Under the pieces are notes generated by a model. It did no database searches, was not told where the DNA came from, and was given only the letters and a program-made list of their open reading frames with translations. From NCBI GenBank assembly GCA_033030425.1, contig JAUFSD010000013.1, forward strand, positions 620,001 through 684,000: a DNA stretch of 64,000 bases, given 5' to 3'. Positions 10,422 through 22,460 of the stretch are shown piece after piece. Position 1 is the first letter of the stretch. Each line of letters begins with the position of its first letter. Source of the DNA: Verpa conica (lineage: Eukaryota; Ascomycota; Pezizomycetes; Pezizales; Morchellaceae). A program made the position numbers and the translations under genes.

Positions 10422-11702
10422 TTGATACCATGTTACTTCGAGGAGATCTATATAATCTGTTTGCAGGCCCTCACAAGATGTCTTTTCCACATCGCCAACT
10501 TCATATCCTCAGTCATCCGGGCCTTCCTTTCAGCACTTTTAGTGACTGGCGTGGTCTTTGCTGATCCTCATAAGACCATCAAGCCCCGGGCTACCCTTGT
10601 AAAAGCATACAGACGAAGTCGAACGGATTCGCTCATCCAGGAATATACCATAACTATGCCTCCCCCGAGCGAATCCAAATCCGGATCTCCCACAGAATAG
10701 CACCATTCACAGCCGCCTTGGATTTTGTCATCCCCAAATGCAATCCCCTTAAGTCCTCAATTTGGAATATGAGTGAGCCATACGTAGAAGTCAATTGGGC
10801 CGGTGGTTGCAAGCACAATATCCTACTCAAAATAGACGGGAAAGCTACCTATATCATGGCACTCGGCTGATATGTTACCGGAAATGCAACCTGGCTTGAT
10901 CGCTCGCTCACAGCTATCCGCGAATGATCTACGACGCTCAACTACCTCAATGAGCAGATCCAAGGAGGAGATTAATTAGCATATATGACCGCTGCGGCAG
11001 AGATTCTCGGTGCATCTTCGAAGCCCGATTGGATATAGGTAGATACGACAGCATATCTTAAAATGACCGTAAGGACCCGAGCTCAGCCGTGGGGTGAGAA
11101 CAATGGTTTAACTAGCAATCGCTTTTTTATGTACCATGGAACATATAGAAATCCAGCTGTAACAGCTATTTCTGTTTTTACTGAAGATGCCACGCTTTAC
11201 AACACTATGGTCACCCAAGCTACGACCGGAACAAATCCGGACCCTACACTTGACTATATAACTTCCGTAAAAATCAACGCAAAATCAGGCTACTACGGCC
11301 AAGTCACATAAATAGGGTGAGATGAAGCACATCAGATGGAAACACTCAGAGTAGTCAGTTATATGGGCCTCACATCGTGTATTTGAGGAAGGATTAAGGG
11401 ATCGTATACTGACTTTATACCCACAGCAATATATGGTTATTGGTAGGATGGGGGTAATCAAAATGCGAGATGTTCCGTGGAAATCAAGGGTTATTAGGCC
11501 GGGTTCTGGAGAGATGTGGACTGTGATTAGCAATATCAGTCGATTTGGGAACTACAGTAATGGGAGAAGTCCCGTAGAGGCTATTGGTGTTGCGTTTCAC
11601 CGCTATTGGAGGATGGGAAAGGGGGCTAGTATTCAAAAATATAAGGCTTATTTTGCTAATTTGGGTGTTGGTTTCGATACTTTTGAATTTTGGGATTCGT
11701 GA
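10422..11702 (+). pseudogene. Decayed secreted enzyme gene, alginate-lyase-like
   Basis: An ORF at 10422-10700 carries a signal-peptide-like stretch (AFLSALLVTGVVFADP). The reading frame then shifts. The frame from 10670 to about 11560 reads coherently as protein but is broken by stops at 10868, 10925, 10973, 11036, 11309 and several later positions, and the end (to 11702) is in another frame. Recognisable pieces are TGNATWLDRSLTAIRE, AYMTAAAEIL, NNGLTSNRFFMYHGTYRN and, spanning two stops, a GQ ... IG ... DEAHQM block. These resemble the TGN, AAEIL and GQ-E-GRDQGH motifs of alginate-lyase-type polysaccharide lyases. Most stops can be derived from Gln, Arg or Trp codons by C-to-T or G-to-A changes, as in repeat-induced mutation or simple decay. 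The family call is inference; the pseudogene status is clear. Confidence 0.6.
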
Positions 11703-13023
11703 ATTGTGACCATGCTTGGTCTTTAATTGTTGACTAAAATTTCGTGTTTTTGGTGGTATTAGGTCTATAGCTGGTCACTATTTTATCCTAATTTCCTTTT
11801 GGTCATTTTTATACAAAATTATTCACTCATTATTGTACTTGAGTAGGATATCGGAGTTGGCGAGGAAGAGATTAGGAGCGATATCAATTGTACGAGTTTT
11901 ATATATCTGTCCTAGGGGAGGTAAGGATATAGATCAAGGGATTTATAGAACTCCCCATATTTTCTATAGTTATTTATCAGCAAGCTACAGAGCTACTCCT
12001 TAAGTCATAATTCAGTCACTGTGCGCGCAGTAGGAAATTCCAAATGTATATAGGTAAGAATAATTCTCCAAGAAACCTAGCCACTAGTTCCAACCCTACA
12101 TACTCCACCTCAATTTACAGACAATACGCTAACTACACTCCATAGACCAGTCTTCATCCTTTATCCCTCACCATCTTTTCATCCATAAAGAACCTGCTGA
12201 ATATAAAGCCTAGGAACTCTTGCACATACATCAGTATACGCAAATATGATAACAGAAGACCAACCAGATCAGATACACCTAATATGAGCAAAACAAGCTA
12301 CATTCAGATAAAACTACCGAAAACCCAGCGAGATTTATCAATACTAGATTTCGTTCCTCGATTTAAGCTATTTTTTACAGCAGAGGGGGCTTTCTCGTCT
12401 TAACAGCCTAGATATACCTTACAAGACCACTGTTACCCAAACTACTTAAGAGGGTTTTTATACTCATCATTTCTTAGTATCATACAAACTCTGGTAGGAC
12501 AATAATATAGAGGAAGATGTTTTGGGGAAAAGGAACAGGGTATTGGGGTTAGTACGATTGTAACACCTAGCACGAGACTTGACCCGCAAAAGCATCAGGA
12601 TTCATACCAACGTTATAGTCATCAAAAATCACTCGTCATCTCCAAAGTTCAAAGAGACCCCTCAGCTTAAGTCAGCGAGTTTACTACTACCAGGCTTGAG
12701 TTCTATCTTGTAGGGTCTTGCTGCACTTTCCAAGATTCTAAAAGGAATTTTTTTTCTCATTACACCTATAACCGCTGGTCTTTTTTTAAAAAAAAAAAGA
12801 AAAGTTCATACACACTTGCTCCAAAATTTTATACACCACATTTGATGAAATAGCTACGAGCAGCCAAAGTTTGCATAGCGAATGACCAAAGGAAACAGCC
12901 TGCCAACCCCCCAACCCCCAATGCCCCCCATTTTTGACCAAAACCACTCGACATCTACTACCTAAGAAAAGAAACTCATGAACTATTACACTTGAGCCCA
13001 TCACCGTTGATATAAAATTACAC
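11703..13023. other. Intergenic, nothing recognised
   Basis: This AT-rich stretch has no supported ORF or RNA gene. The part adjoining 13024 includes a T-run followed by an A-run at about 12780-12800 and is presumably the 3' flank of the HMG-box gene. Confidence 0.5.
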
Positions 13024-14311
13024 TTAATCAGAGCTCTTTCTTCTCCTCTTCGCTTTCTTCTTTGGCGTCTCATCTACGACAGCCTCCTCCTCGGCAGCCT
13101 TCTTCCGGCTTGAGGTTCTTTTCCTCTTCTCCTTCTCCTTTGCCGCAGGAGTGCTAGCAGGCGCAGGGATAGGAGTCTTCTTGCCAGCGCCATTAGCGGC
13201 TTTCTTCCCGCGCGGGGTGGCCTTTGCCTTGGTTGGGGGGGGCGGTGGTGGGGAAGGAGATTTCTCCTCTTCTTCCTCCTCCTCTTCCTCCTCCTCTTCC
13301 TCCTCTGCGACTTCCTCAGCCTCCTCTTCAGGTTCTGCTTCAGACAGCTCAGATTCTTCAGGTTCAACAGCCTTAGGGGCTTCCTGCTCTGCTTCGGACT
13401 CGGCATCAGAGTCCTCAGCAGGCTCGGTGTGATTTACTGCTGTAAAGCCAGATGCAGCGGCTGCAGCAGTGGCAGGTGCAATGGCATCAAGATGCGGTTC
13501 TTTAGAAGCCTTATATTCGGCGAGTTCTTTATCATAAGTAATACGATTCTTCTGGTAAAGATCTTGCCATGCCTATTGGGGAAATAATTTATCAGTCACA
13601 TATATGGATATTTGCCGCGCGTCAAAAATAACTAACCTTTTTTTCATCATCTGGCACTTCTGCCCAGCGCTTTGTCAATTCAGCAATGACATCTTTATGG
13701 CTTGCGCCCTCTCCCAGATCTTTCTTGACCGTCTCCCGTCCTTGATTACAGAACAAAAGATATGCGGTCATGGGCCTCTTCGGAAGATCTGGATCACGCT
13801 TCTCACGTTTGCGACGTTGGCGCTTAGGGCCTTCTGGCTCCTCTGTGGCGGCACGTGCCGGGACGGACATCCCACGTGAGTAGGTGAATGTATGATCACC
13901 ATTTGGTGCGGTTCCGATAATGTGGTCAAAGTACGCGAGTCCAGCACGCGAGGCTTCTTCGGCCGCGTTACGGAGCATGGTCATTGAAGTGACAAACTGG
14001 AGATGAATAGATGGATCCATTGTTAGTGTACAAGGTACAAATTAAAAGATATAGAAAAGATTATCGATAAAAAAAAAGCACGCGATGAGGTGGGGAAAAG
14101 GAGAAAGAGAAAGAAAAAAAGACTGTTCCTAGGCACGCGTTGAAGACCCCGAACGTTCGGAGCTCGAAAAAGAGGGTGGGGAAAAAGAACGAGGGTGATG
14201 GATGCTTACCGCGTCGCGTTTGCGAACCAGGTCGTCGAGTTCATTGTTGACAGCGACAGCGACCGCGGGCGCAATAACGGCGACCTTGTCCTTTGCGGGT
14301 CCTCGCGCCAT
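13024..14311 (-). CDS. HMG-box chromatin protein with acidic and basic C-terminal tail
   Basis: Three exons on the minus strand join in phase 0: 14311-14210, 13996-13637 and 13572-13024, giving 336 aa; splice sites are GT-AG. An ATG at 14311 (MARGPAKDKV) was chosen over an in-frame upstream TTG. After an N-terminal helical segment (LRNAAEEASRAGLAYFDHI) comes one HMG box from about residue 105 to 175 (LPKRPMTAYLLFCNQGRE, then a WAEVPDDEKK-AWQDLYQ helix across the second splice junction). The tail has a long glutamate run, a proline run and a lysine-rich nuclear-type end (PKKKAKRRRK). HMG boxes bend DNA in the minor groove. This layout matches filamentous-fungal Hmo1/HmbC-like architectural proteins of nucleus and rDNA chromatin, but the exact orthologue is not certain. 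Confidence 0.85.
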
Positions 14312-14895
14312 TGCTGGCAACGATTGATTGATAGTAAAGAGGGGTAAATGGGGATGTTAAAGATAAGAGCAGAGTATTCTCCCTGGTTAATATATATATA
14401 TATTTTTTCCTTCTTATCCTCTGGCCGTTGTGGGCAACGCGAAAGGAAAAAAGGGGAGGGAAAAAGATGGGGTTGTGGGGGGGGAAAAGGGAAGAAAGAG
14501 ACTTTTAGGGGGGAGAAGGGAGGGAAGAGGTTGAGGGGAGGGAAGATTGGGGTGCCCGAGAAAAGGATGGGGTGATGGGTGGGTGGACACTCCTCTGCCC
14601 AGTGCTGCCTTGTTGCTAACTGGCAAAGGGTTTGGGCTGTCTGCAGCCTGACCTGAACCAATTCAAAGGCAACCACTGTCAACCGCGGGTGGGCAACTGC
14701 GGGTGGTGCCTGCTGCTGTTACTATGCAACCCGCAACCAGCAGCCCCCTCTCCCAAAACACACTTCACCTTTTTCAGTTGGGACTACATCCGAACACACA
14801 TACACATAGCATTACACGATTGCAGAAAACTAGTATATATCCCCGTAGATGCCGCCCTGAGTTTTTAACTAACCACTAAGCATCGTTTTGGGGGT
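14312..14895. other. Promoter side of the HMG-box gene, GA/CT-rich
   Basis: A strongly purine-skewed segment on the plus strand (about 14430-14580, i.e. CT-rich on the strand of the HMG-box gene) lies just upstream of its ATG and is the type of pyrimidine tract seen in promoters or leaders of highly expressed fungal genes. The rest up to 14895 is not recognised. Confidence 0.45.
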
Positions 14896-15717
14896 TTATT
14901 CGGTGCGGACTCGCTTCTCAATTCCCTTGAACTCTTCCGCGGGGAGGAATAGGTGTCCAAGTGCCGAAGAGTTGTTGTTACAAATGTAATCATAACATAC
15001 TCTTATGCTATCCCGAAGGAACACCATTTGGTGCATCTTGACAGAAATCTCATGCCCCGAAGACCAATCCCCAGCACAGAGTACATACATAGCCTCCTTT
15101 GCCTGCCTTGTCGGGTCGTAATAATTAGGGAAAGGGAGGCACAGAGGCCAACCTGCGCCTGGGTCCCCCAGCAGAGTCTCAAACCAGGGATACCAGGCTA
15201 GAAATACCCCGCGCCAATACAGTTTTTGCCATTTTATTCCCCTCTGTGGAGCCAAATACTCCCAACCACTCCTGACGGTTAGGGGAATATAGAGTGGTGT
15301 CTATACATACACCTTCCTCGCTCTAAGTCTATATAGAGTGGCTTAAATTATAATTACGGCATATAAGCCCCGTCCATTAGAACAATAGGATAATGATGTG
15401 CCTAGGGTTTATACGTGGATCCAAGGCTCTAATTGTATTTTCCCATCTAATACGATGGGATAACGAGCAGCATTGGCAAAGGGTATACGGCATATTTCCC
15501 CATAGAAAAGACAATCTCTTGATATATATCCCTCTTTTGAATACCTAATGCCTGTGAGGATTAAGAATGGATTTAGTACTTCTAAGTCTTTATTCTGGTA
15601 TAAAAAGTCGTCTGACAAAACACCGCAATACCCTTTACGCGATCGCAGCAAATCAACCACTGTACATGGTAAGGTAGCCAATACCACAAGTTGAGAGCCT
15701 ACACGTTGTAAGCACAT
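14896..15717 (-). CDS. Hypothetical protein, two exons, unknown family
   Basis: Two minus-strand ORFs join in phase 0: exon 15717-15415 (101 codons from ATG) ending ...QLEPWIH at a GTATAA donor, and exon 15300-14896 after a GTATAG acceptor, giving 235 aa. An in-frame TGA lies two codons upstream of the first ATG, which supports that start. The product has no obvious signal peptide; it is rich in aromatic residues, for example CLFYGEICRIPFANAARYP, GVFLAWYPWFETLLGDPG and VLCAGDWSSGHEI. I recognise no domain. Two long open frames that fit together across a consensus intron in AT-rich DNA argue for a real gene or a recent one, but no homology supports it. A long ORF at 15871-15653 in another frame overlaps the start and could be an alternative 5' exon. 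Confidence 0.5.
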
Positions 15718-18700
15718 ACTTCAGGAAGTAACCAGTACTTATGCATACTTCCCTCCTCAAAACCACGGCTACAGACTCAGATTCCCCCCTTAGCACGAGC
15801 CAAATAAATAAGATGAATTGAGACACCGCGTACCGCATCCCTCCAAAAAGCAAACTCACCCACCATGCCAATCTACTGAGTTACCAAAAGCACTAGAAGC
15901 GAAGAGTTGTGATACTTACGCGTGTGCAATCATATCCCCTCTCCTCAAACAGCGGCACAACCCTTAATAAGACCTACATACATCAGTTTCTGGAAGCTTG
16001 ACGGAGAGGTAGATCTTGATTTGTTATTCGGGAAAAAATGTCTCATGCATTACCCAACGATTTGAAACAATGTGCAAGACACGTTTTTCTCCTATGCACG
16101 GAAAAACGTGGGCCGCTGGACAAATGATCGTCGGCCTCTTGCTTGCGTAGACTCTGTCGGTACCACTGAATAAAGTATGGTCATTTTATCGTGATAGGTA
16201 CCCCTTTATAGAGTTAAGTAGGAGAGTATAATGTAGGGTAAAGTTATGGTAGCGGTTAATTTGGGAGTTCCTTTAGATATCCACTATTATGACTGGGTTC
16301 CTTAGGCATCACTGCTTAATTCACGCCCCGCCCTGAATAATAGGATCTTTGCTGGAGAGCGGGTATCTAGGGGTATATAGTTCGAGAACTACACCAAAGT
16401 AAGCCGGCTTGGTTTAGTAATACCATAGAAAGATTTAATCCGTAATAATATAGCCATCTATGCTACAAGCCCCCTTGCTGACCATCAAAGTACCGAGTGA
16501 TCGCCTGTGAAGAGAGTAACGCGGGCTATGGATGATTGTCTGGGAACTTGGTGGATTTCTCACGGTATCTTTTGTGAGGCCTTTCTTGAACCATCCAAGA
16601 GTGGGTTTTTTGCATAGGGATGTTGGCCTTGGTCTGGTAGTTATTGTGGGATCCGCCGCGGCCGTTAGGTTATTCCTCTGTCTATCTTTATTGCTTTCTA
16701 ATACTTAATAGATCCCTAATTGTTAGTTGTCTGATATCTAGGTTAAAATAGCGTGCAAAGCTAATAGTTTTACATAAACTTGTCAACTCTAGACATAGGT
16801 AGCCTTTTCGGACAATTGGTGCGGACTTAATTATGCTAATGGAATCAAACAGGCGCTCCAAAAACTAATTCGGCACAAGAGATCGAGGCCTGTTTAGGAA
16901 CGACAAACTTCTGCACTTTAATGATAGCCACGTACTTTATTAGGATCTGGTTATAACACCATGGATATCGATAAAGATTAATAATTATGACAGTAGTGGT
17001 AGTGTGGGGTTCTTGGCCTTGTCCAATCCATCCCTTCTTGAGACTAGTCTAACACCTGAGTTTTACGCTCAAGATACCATAAACGGAATAAAGGCTATTA
17101 GTACTACCTATATGTCATTTCTGGGCTAAGTTTCCACAACTCTTGTCGATTTTTAGTGGTACCCGCATAGACCCTGGATATCATGTAAAGCTTACGCCGT
17201 GTGGTAACCTCACCGCTCGGCAGATTAAAACTCTAGCTTAGCTTTTTATAGCTCCCTAGCCTTCCTCTAGCATTAGTCTCTAACCTATGACTAAATCACT
17301 TCTATAGCATCCTTAGTAGGATATTTAGCCTATATAATATATTCAATATCTTTAATAATGAGTCTACTTCCGTTTATCAGGCTAACAGTCATCTTACCGG
17401 TCCCCAAAACCCAGTGTAGGTAAATGTATGAATAGCTGAGGGGTTCTCTACAGGAATTATCCCAAATCTATAGTCAACGCTAACTTCACTACTCAGATGC
17501 AAAAAACTCAGGATCCCCAAAATTCATAACTTGAGGAAATTTCTAGGTTATACTAATCGGAATACTTGAAAGTGAGGTGTCAATTATAGCTTCTAGGTCG
17601 GGTGACTAGAAATTCTCAGTTCATAAACTCCTCCACACAATGAACGACATATATACGATAAGATGAATTAAAGGCCGGCGCGCACTTAACAAGCCAACAA
17701 GCCAACAAGGCGAGAAGTAATAGATGCTCACCTGAGTAATGGAACCCCCCCTATTTATTTACTTACCTATTACCTACTCACATAGGAATAAAAAATTAAC
17801 AAGGCTTCAGCGCACTAGCTAGTTAGCCGGCACTTGATATCCAGGATATGACTTTACAACCTACTACAGATATGGAAGCAACAAACGATTTGAAAACCCG
17901 AATTTAAAAAAAAAAACAGCCAAGAAGGAAGTAGATACCCGGCCTCAATGTAGTAACAATTTTGTTTATCGATAACTAGCACCAGTATGCCGTATGCAGG
18001 GGCAAAACTGTAAGGCCAAAGAGCGAATTTAGGGCTACACTAGAGTTTTTTGCATGGTGGATTATCCTTGCATACGCTACCAGTGTAGGCTTAGCTAGCT
18101 AGCCGGTTATGTATAAGTCCCCTATTAGGTGGGGTAAGATTACGAAAATTCCTATTCCGATATCCATATCTCCCGAACAGCTATAGGATTAGTATTCCCG
18201 AGCATGTTTACCTACTGCTTCGTAATATTAGCGCCTTCTATGATGTATCCGATGAATTTGAATTTTCAACCAATCAAGGATCATCAAAACTCACTCGGTC
18301 ACGTTACGTCGATTTTCTGAGGATCAGGCTTTGATACAAGCCATAAAAAAGTAGCGTATAGGTAATAAGTGCCCTTCATAGAATCATATAATAGAGTTAC
18401 TATAAACTCCGAAAGAAAAACGTGGTGCTTGTAGATGGTGGCCTTATAAAGGGCATATCTCTATCACATATCCCAAGTACCCTATGAGACACAACGAATT
18501 ACAATGGGTAGTTCTACTCAATAGATTGATACGACTGTACTATTATTTTGCACATCTTTACCAAAACTGAGGGAATATTCTACTCTGATTCACAGTGCAG
18601 TATCTAAGGTAGACAGAACAGCACCTAAAAAATGCCTCTCCCTCATTCGCCTGAATCTAGCCACAGGCATCCATTGGTTAAACACCACACCCTTTCTTTC

Positions 18701-20373
18701 AAGTACTTGTCGGTTACTGCGAGTACTACTCTATAGTATTAGCATAATTAAGTACGACCGATGCATTATCTTCTCGTGATATGATACCTAGGCGATGTGC
18801 CACCAAAGCGGATATAACCCTTCGAGGTGAATCTTTCAGTAAAAAGGGGTACGTGGTGGATATGAGATTGCTAAAGATAAGCCGTACGTACGATTACAAG
18901 CAGGAGCATGCGTTAATAGCTTTATTTAGAAACAAACATCTATTCGGTATCGCATTTCACGGTTTAGGGCAAGTGGTATTAAGTTATCCTAAAAGAATCA
19001 CGATTTGTTTCTGGCGGTCATCGGGCCGATTCAATTGAGAGAAGAATCCTGCGTGTTACAGAGGTTAGTACGCCGCGTTTCCCTCCCCCGAAGGTGTTCG
19101 AAGTCCTCCATGCGACAGCCCACAACAACCTAGCTACAAAAAAACTACCAGGAATTAATGTCGCCGACGTCCCCCCCCCCCCACTGGATGACGAAAGAGA
19201 CCGTTGGGCACTGTCTGTGAGCAATTACCAATGACATAATAGATCCTAACCCGGAGCTAGTAAGTTAATTACTCGGTATTCCTGCCAAAAAAACCCTAAC
19301 CGACCGTTCGGGGGGAGAGGCCCGCAACCCGACGCACAGACAGTGGGTGCCGACACTTGAAGACGAAAGCCGTAGTTGACTGAGACACCCCGAAAATAGA
19401 TAATCCTATTCCCGGGAGAGAGGATTACGTTCACTCCTACGCATGACTTCTAAGCAAGCACGCAAGCGCCTGTCTAGAATGAAATAACGAAAACAATGAA
19501 AACAATGAATCTTTGCAATCAATACTCAGGGTTGGGGACCTCATTGAAAGAAATATCCTTGAACAAAACTTAACCGGTTTTCATGGAGGAGCAGGAGGAG
19601 GAAGAGGAGAGGCGGGAATTAAACAATTAAAATTTCTCCAATAAATAAAACAAGTCGCCCTTATTCTAATTATCCAGCCGTTTTCATGAGTATTAGCTTC
19701 CTATCATGTGAAGGTCGAGGTCGCCGTCCCGGTGGTGCTGAGCTATTCTGGGATGATGACGGAAGAATAAAAAGATCGGGTCAGGTTTTTATGGTTATTT
19801 GAGCTACTAGGGGGAGGGAGGGAGGTGATAGGACGTTTAATAGGGATGCGGAGATTGTAGTCAATGATACTGGGGATTACTGGGGAGAATGGTTAAAAAA
19901 AAAAGAGAGGTTTATCGATTATCCAAGCTATAAATAGCGACCCCGCTTAAACGTGGGGAGTCAGGAAGCTGGAAGAAGGCTTAATCTACACTTTGGACGA
20001 ATTGGGGGTTGCGCAAAGGAAAAAGGATGGCCGATCATGTAAGTAGTCACGCTCAGCGTTTAAAGTATAAGCACCCTGCTGATCCACTGAGCCTTGCAGG
20101 AATGGTAACCTGCTTTGTCTCTTTTTTAAAAAAACGCCTGTGGCCTGCTTATACTTTTTGGGCGCTTTTGTTGGCTGTTGATTGGTGCCATATGTCTCCA
20201 GTACAGAAAGCGCCTGGTCGAAGCTGAACCGGGGAGGGACTTTGAATGGCTTAATGAATATTTGAGGGATTAGAACGGCTAGATTGAGGCTCAGCAGCCG
20301 ATAAAGCACAACATATCTTTTCTGTTTGCGATTAAGCACAGTAGATATTATCATACTGGTCACCGCCAAGAGA
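15718..20373. other. Gene-poor, AT-rich tract
   Basis: I see no supportable gene or RNA. ORFs are short and without recognisable motifs. The composition and scattered short repeats suggest decayed transposon or heterochromatin-like DNA. A C homopolymer occurs near 19172. Confidence 0.5.
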
Positions 20374-20688
20374 TTAGATCTTATTAGATTCCGTGGGCTC
20401 GTACTCGCTCAGTATGCCGAAGTCCTCCGGGAAAGCAGTCTCCCGAATCCCGCGTCTCAAGCAGTAGAGTGCCGAAGTTAAGAAGGTGACAAGGGAAAAG
20501 CTGAAGGGATTAGGATTAATATTTCCGGATCTGTCCGTGGCTATGAGAGCGCTGCAAATACTAATTTTCCCTTCCTTTTTTTCCGCCTGGGAAGAAGAAG
20601 GCTACAGTCAGAGTGCGAACAAGCAGGTTCCTCCTCACTAAGCTGCAAGTACGCCTTCACTGCCCACGCGACCGTTGAGTTTAGCGCA
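20374..20688 (-). CDS. Candidate 3' exons of an unknown membrane protein gene
   Basis: On the minus strand, 20551-20374 reads 59 codons ending in TAA behind a TTTGCAG acceptor, with a hydrophobic segment (NPFSFSLVTFLTSALYCL) and a polar acidic end (FPEDFGILSEYEPTE). A preceding short exon 20688-20639 (TAG acceptor, GTGAGG donor) joins it in phase and reads KLNGRVGSEGVLAAYALIA across the junction. The upstream exons could not be found with confidence, so the 5' end is open; the fragment may be the end of a gene lying toward 22 kb or a relic. One transmembrane helix is visible. I do not recognise the family. Confidence 0.3.
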
Positions 20689-22460
20689 CTAGGAGGGAAA
20701 GGTGTGAGGGCCTGACAAACATCTTATAGACGGTTCCTGAATGTCTTCCCCCCATGCAGGATCGCACAGTTCAAAACGATTCAGGGCTCAAGATTTGTCA
20801 AACCCCATCGTCGGATTTCGCATCAGCATCTTATTCCCGAGCCTCAAGTAGCTTGGGGATCACCCCCAACACTAACCTCCCACACCCACACCCGCACCCA
20901 GCGCAACGGTTTCACAGCAGCAGGAGGGGAGCAAGTCTGGAGTAAATAGGGTCCCGGCTTAGATAGAGTTGTTTTGAGCATCGAGGCTCATGCCTAAAAA
21001 ACCAGAAAGTAAAGAGATTCACGGTCCTGCCTCAGCCCTTTGGACTGCTTTCAGCTGGGTGGCTCCTCCCCTTGTTTCGAGCAGCGAATGAAACACAGCC
21101 TCCTTGGGACCCGCCAACCATGCCTAAAGTGGCCCGATCGCAGCTCGATCCCGCCGCGGTGTGGGTATTTTTGGCGTTGCAGGTCCATCTCGGCGTTCCT
21201 TAGTCACGGCTGTCATTGGCCTATTCTGGGTGACGTTTGACCGCCTTAGCGAGAGAGGTGAGGGTCCTTGTTATTAGAGAAATTTACGCATTTGAGGCCC
21301 AGGGTTGCCTTTGTGGGTAAGAGTGAGCACTAATCTGTAACGAAAATCAACAGGGCAAGGGTGATGGCTGCTGTGGAGGGAAGGTTCCCTGGAGAAGAAG
21401 GCTGATTGAGATGAAGAGGGATATTAGCTGGAAGAAAGGAACGTTGTGGGTGTAGTGGTTCTTTTCTCCTTCTATCCATTATTCGTTGTTGTATTCTTTC
21501 TATTCTTTCTTCTCGGAAGAATTCACACCAACTATTACTGAGCTGCTGTTACTGCTGTTACTGCTACTACTGCTACTGCTGCTGCTGCTACACTATTGGC
21601 ACACAATCCCTTGTGCCCAGTAATACAGCCGACATACCAATCTCCCACCCTCTCTCGCGCCCCCCCCAGAGTACACAGCTCTTTTCTTAGTGCTGCGCAA
21701 CATCGAACTCACTCACTCACCCCTCGAAGGCTGCATCACCCCTTGCCAGCCAGTCTGCCAGTTGCCAGTAGCCAGTCTGCCAGTCTGCCAGCCGTCAGTC
21801 ATCAGTGCCTCTGGTCTTTGCAGCCGCCCGTAGAGTGCGGTACCGTACATACCGTGGAGTGTACCACCACGCCCACTACAGCCGCAGCCTCGTCTACTTG
21901 TACCCGCTCATAACTCTTCCGACACCCACTCCGCTCCCTCAGCAGGCCTGTCAGACATCTTCACCGTAGCAAAACCACTCGCTCTTCCCCCCTCCCCCCC
22001 CCCCATAGCCATAGCCGGCCACAACGCCACGATATTCCCATCCCCTCCTTTCCTTCTTGAACCCTTCACTCCCCACACACCCCCGTCCTTCATTCGCCTT
22101 TTTTACTACCCTCGTTTGCTCGTGCAGTCCATCTTTCTGCGGTTTCACTTTCAACGTCTTTCGCTTCCTTCTCAAAGGGAGAGAGCGTAATCATTTAAAT
22201 CATCCCAGAATATTTACCCGTACCGACCGGCATCACACAAACACTAGGAGGAAAGATACAAGAGGGTCATAGGCAGACACAGAGAGAGGAATAAAAGAAG
22301 AGCTTGTTAGTCACGACACCTGCTTAGGGGATCCGTCGACAACGCGGCTCCTTTATAATCGCTCCCCGGTTAGCAAGTTAACACCGTCAAGATTCCATTC
22401 GACAGTAGCAGAAATTCCCTCCTCGGAGGAGGTGCTCTTCCGCCGCCGCGAAGATCAGGC
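20689..22460. other. Long upstream region of the UPF0658 gene, with microsatellites
   Basis: No supported gene. A CTG/CTA-type triplet microsatellite lies at about 21541-21592 and a small CCAGTCTG minisatellite at about 21750-21800. The last kilobase before 22461 is pyrimidine-rich and probably serves as promoter and 5' leader. Confidence 0.45.

Noticed and set aside
13151..13432. Serine-rich plus-strand ORF
   Set aside because: Reverse of the glutamate and lysine runs of the HMG-box gene tail.
15653..15871. Hydrophobic ORF (MAWWVSLLFGG) upstream of the two-exon gene
   Set aside because: No splice combination of acceptable length joined it in phase to 15717-15415; kept only as a possible alternative 5' exon.
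21596..21913. 105-codon ORF upstream of the UPF0658 gene
   Set aside because: Built from short repeats (CCAGTCTG) and pyrimidine-rich DNA, with no motif.
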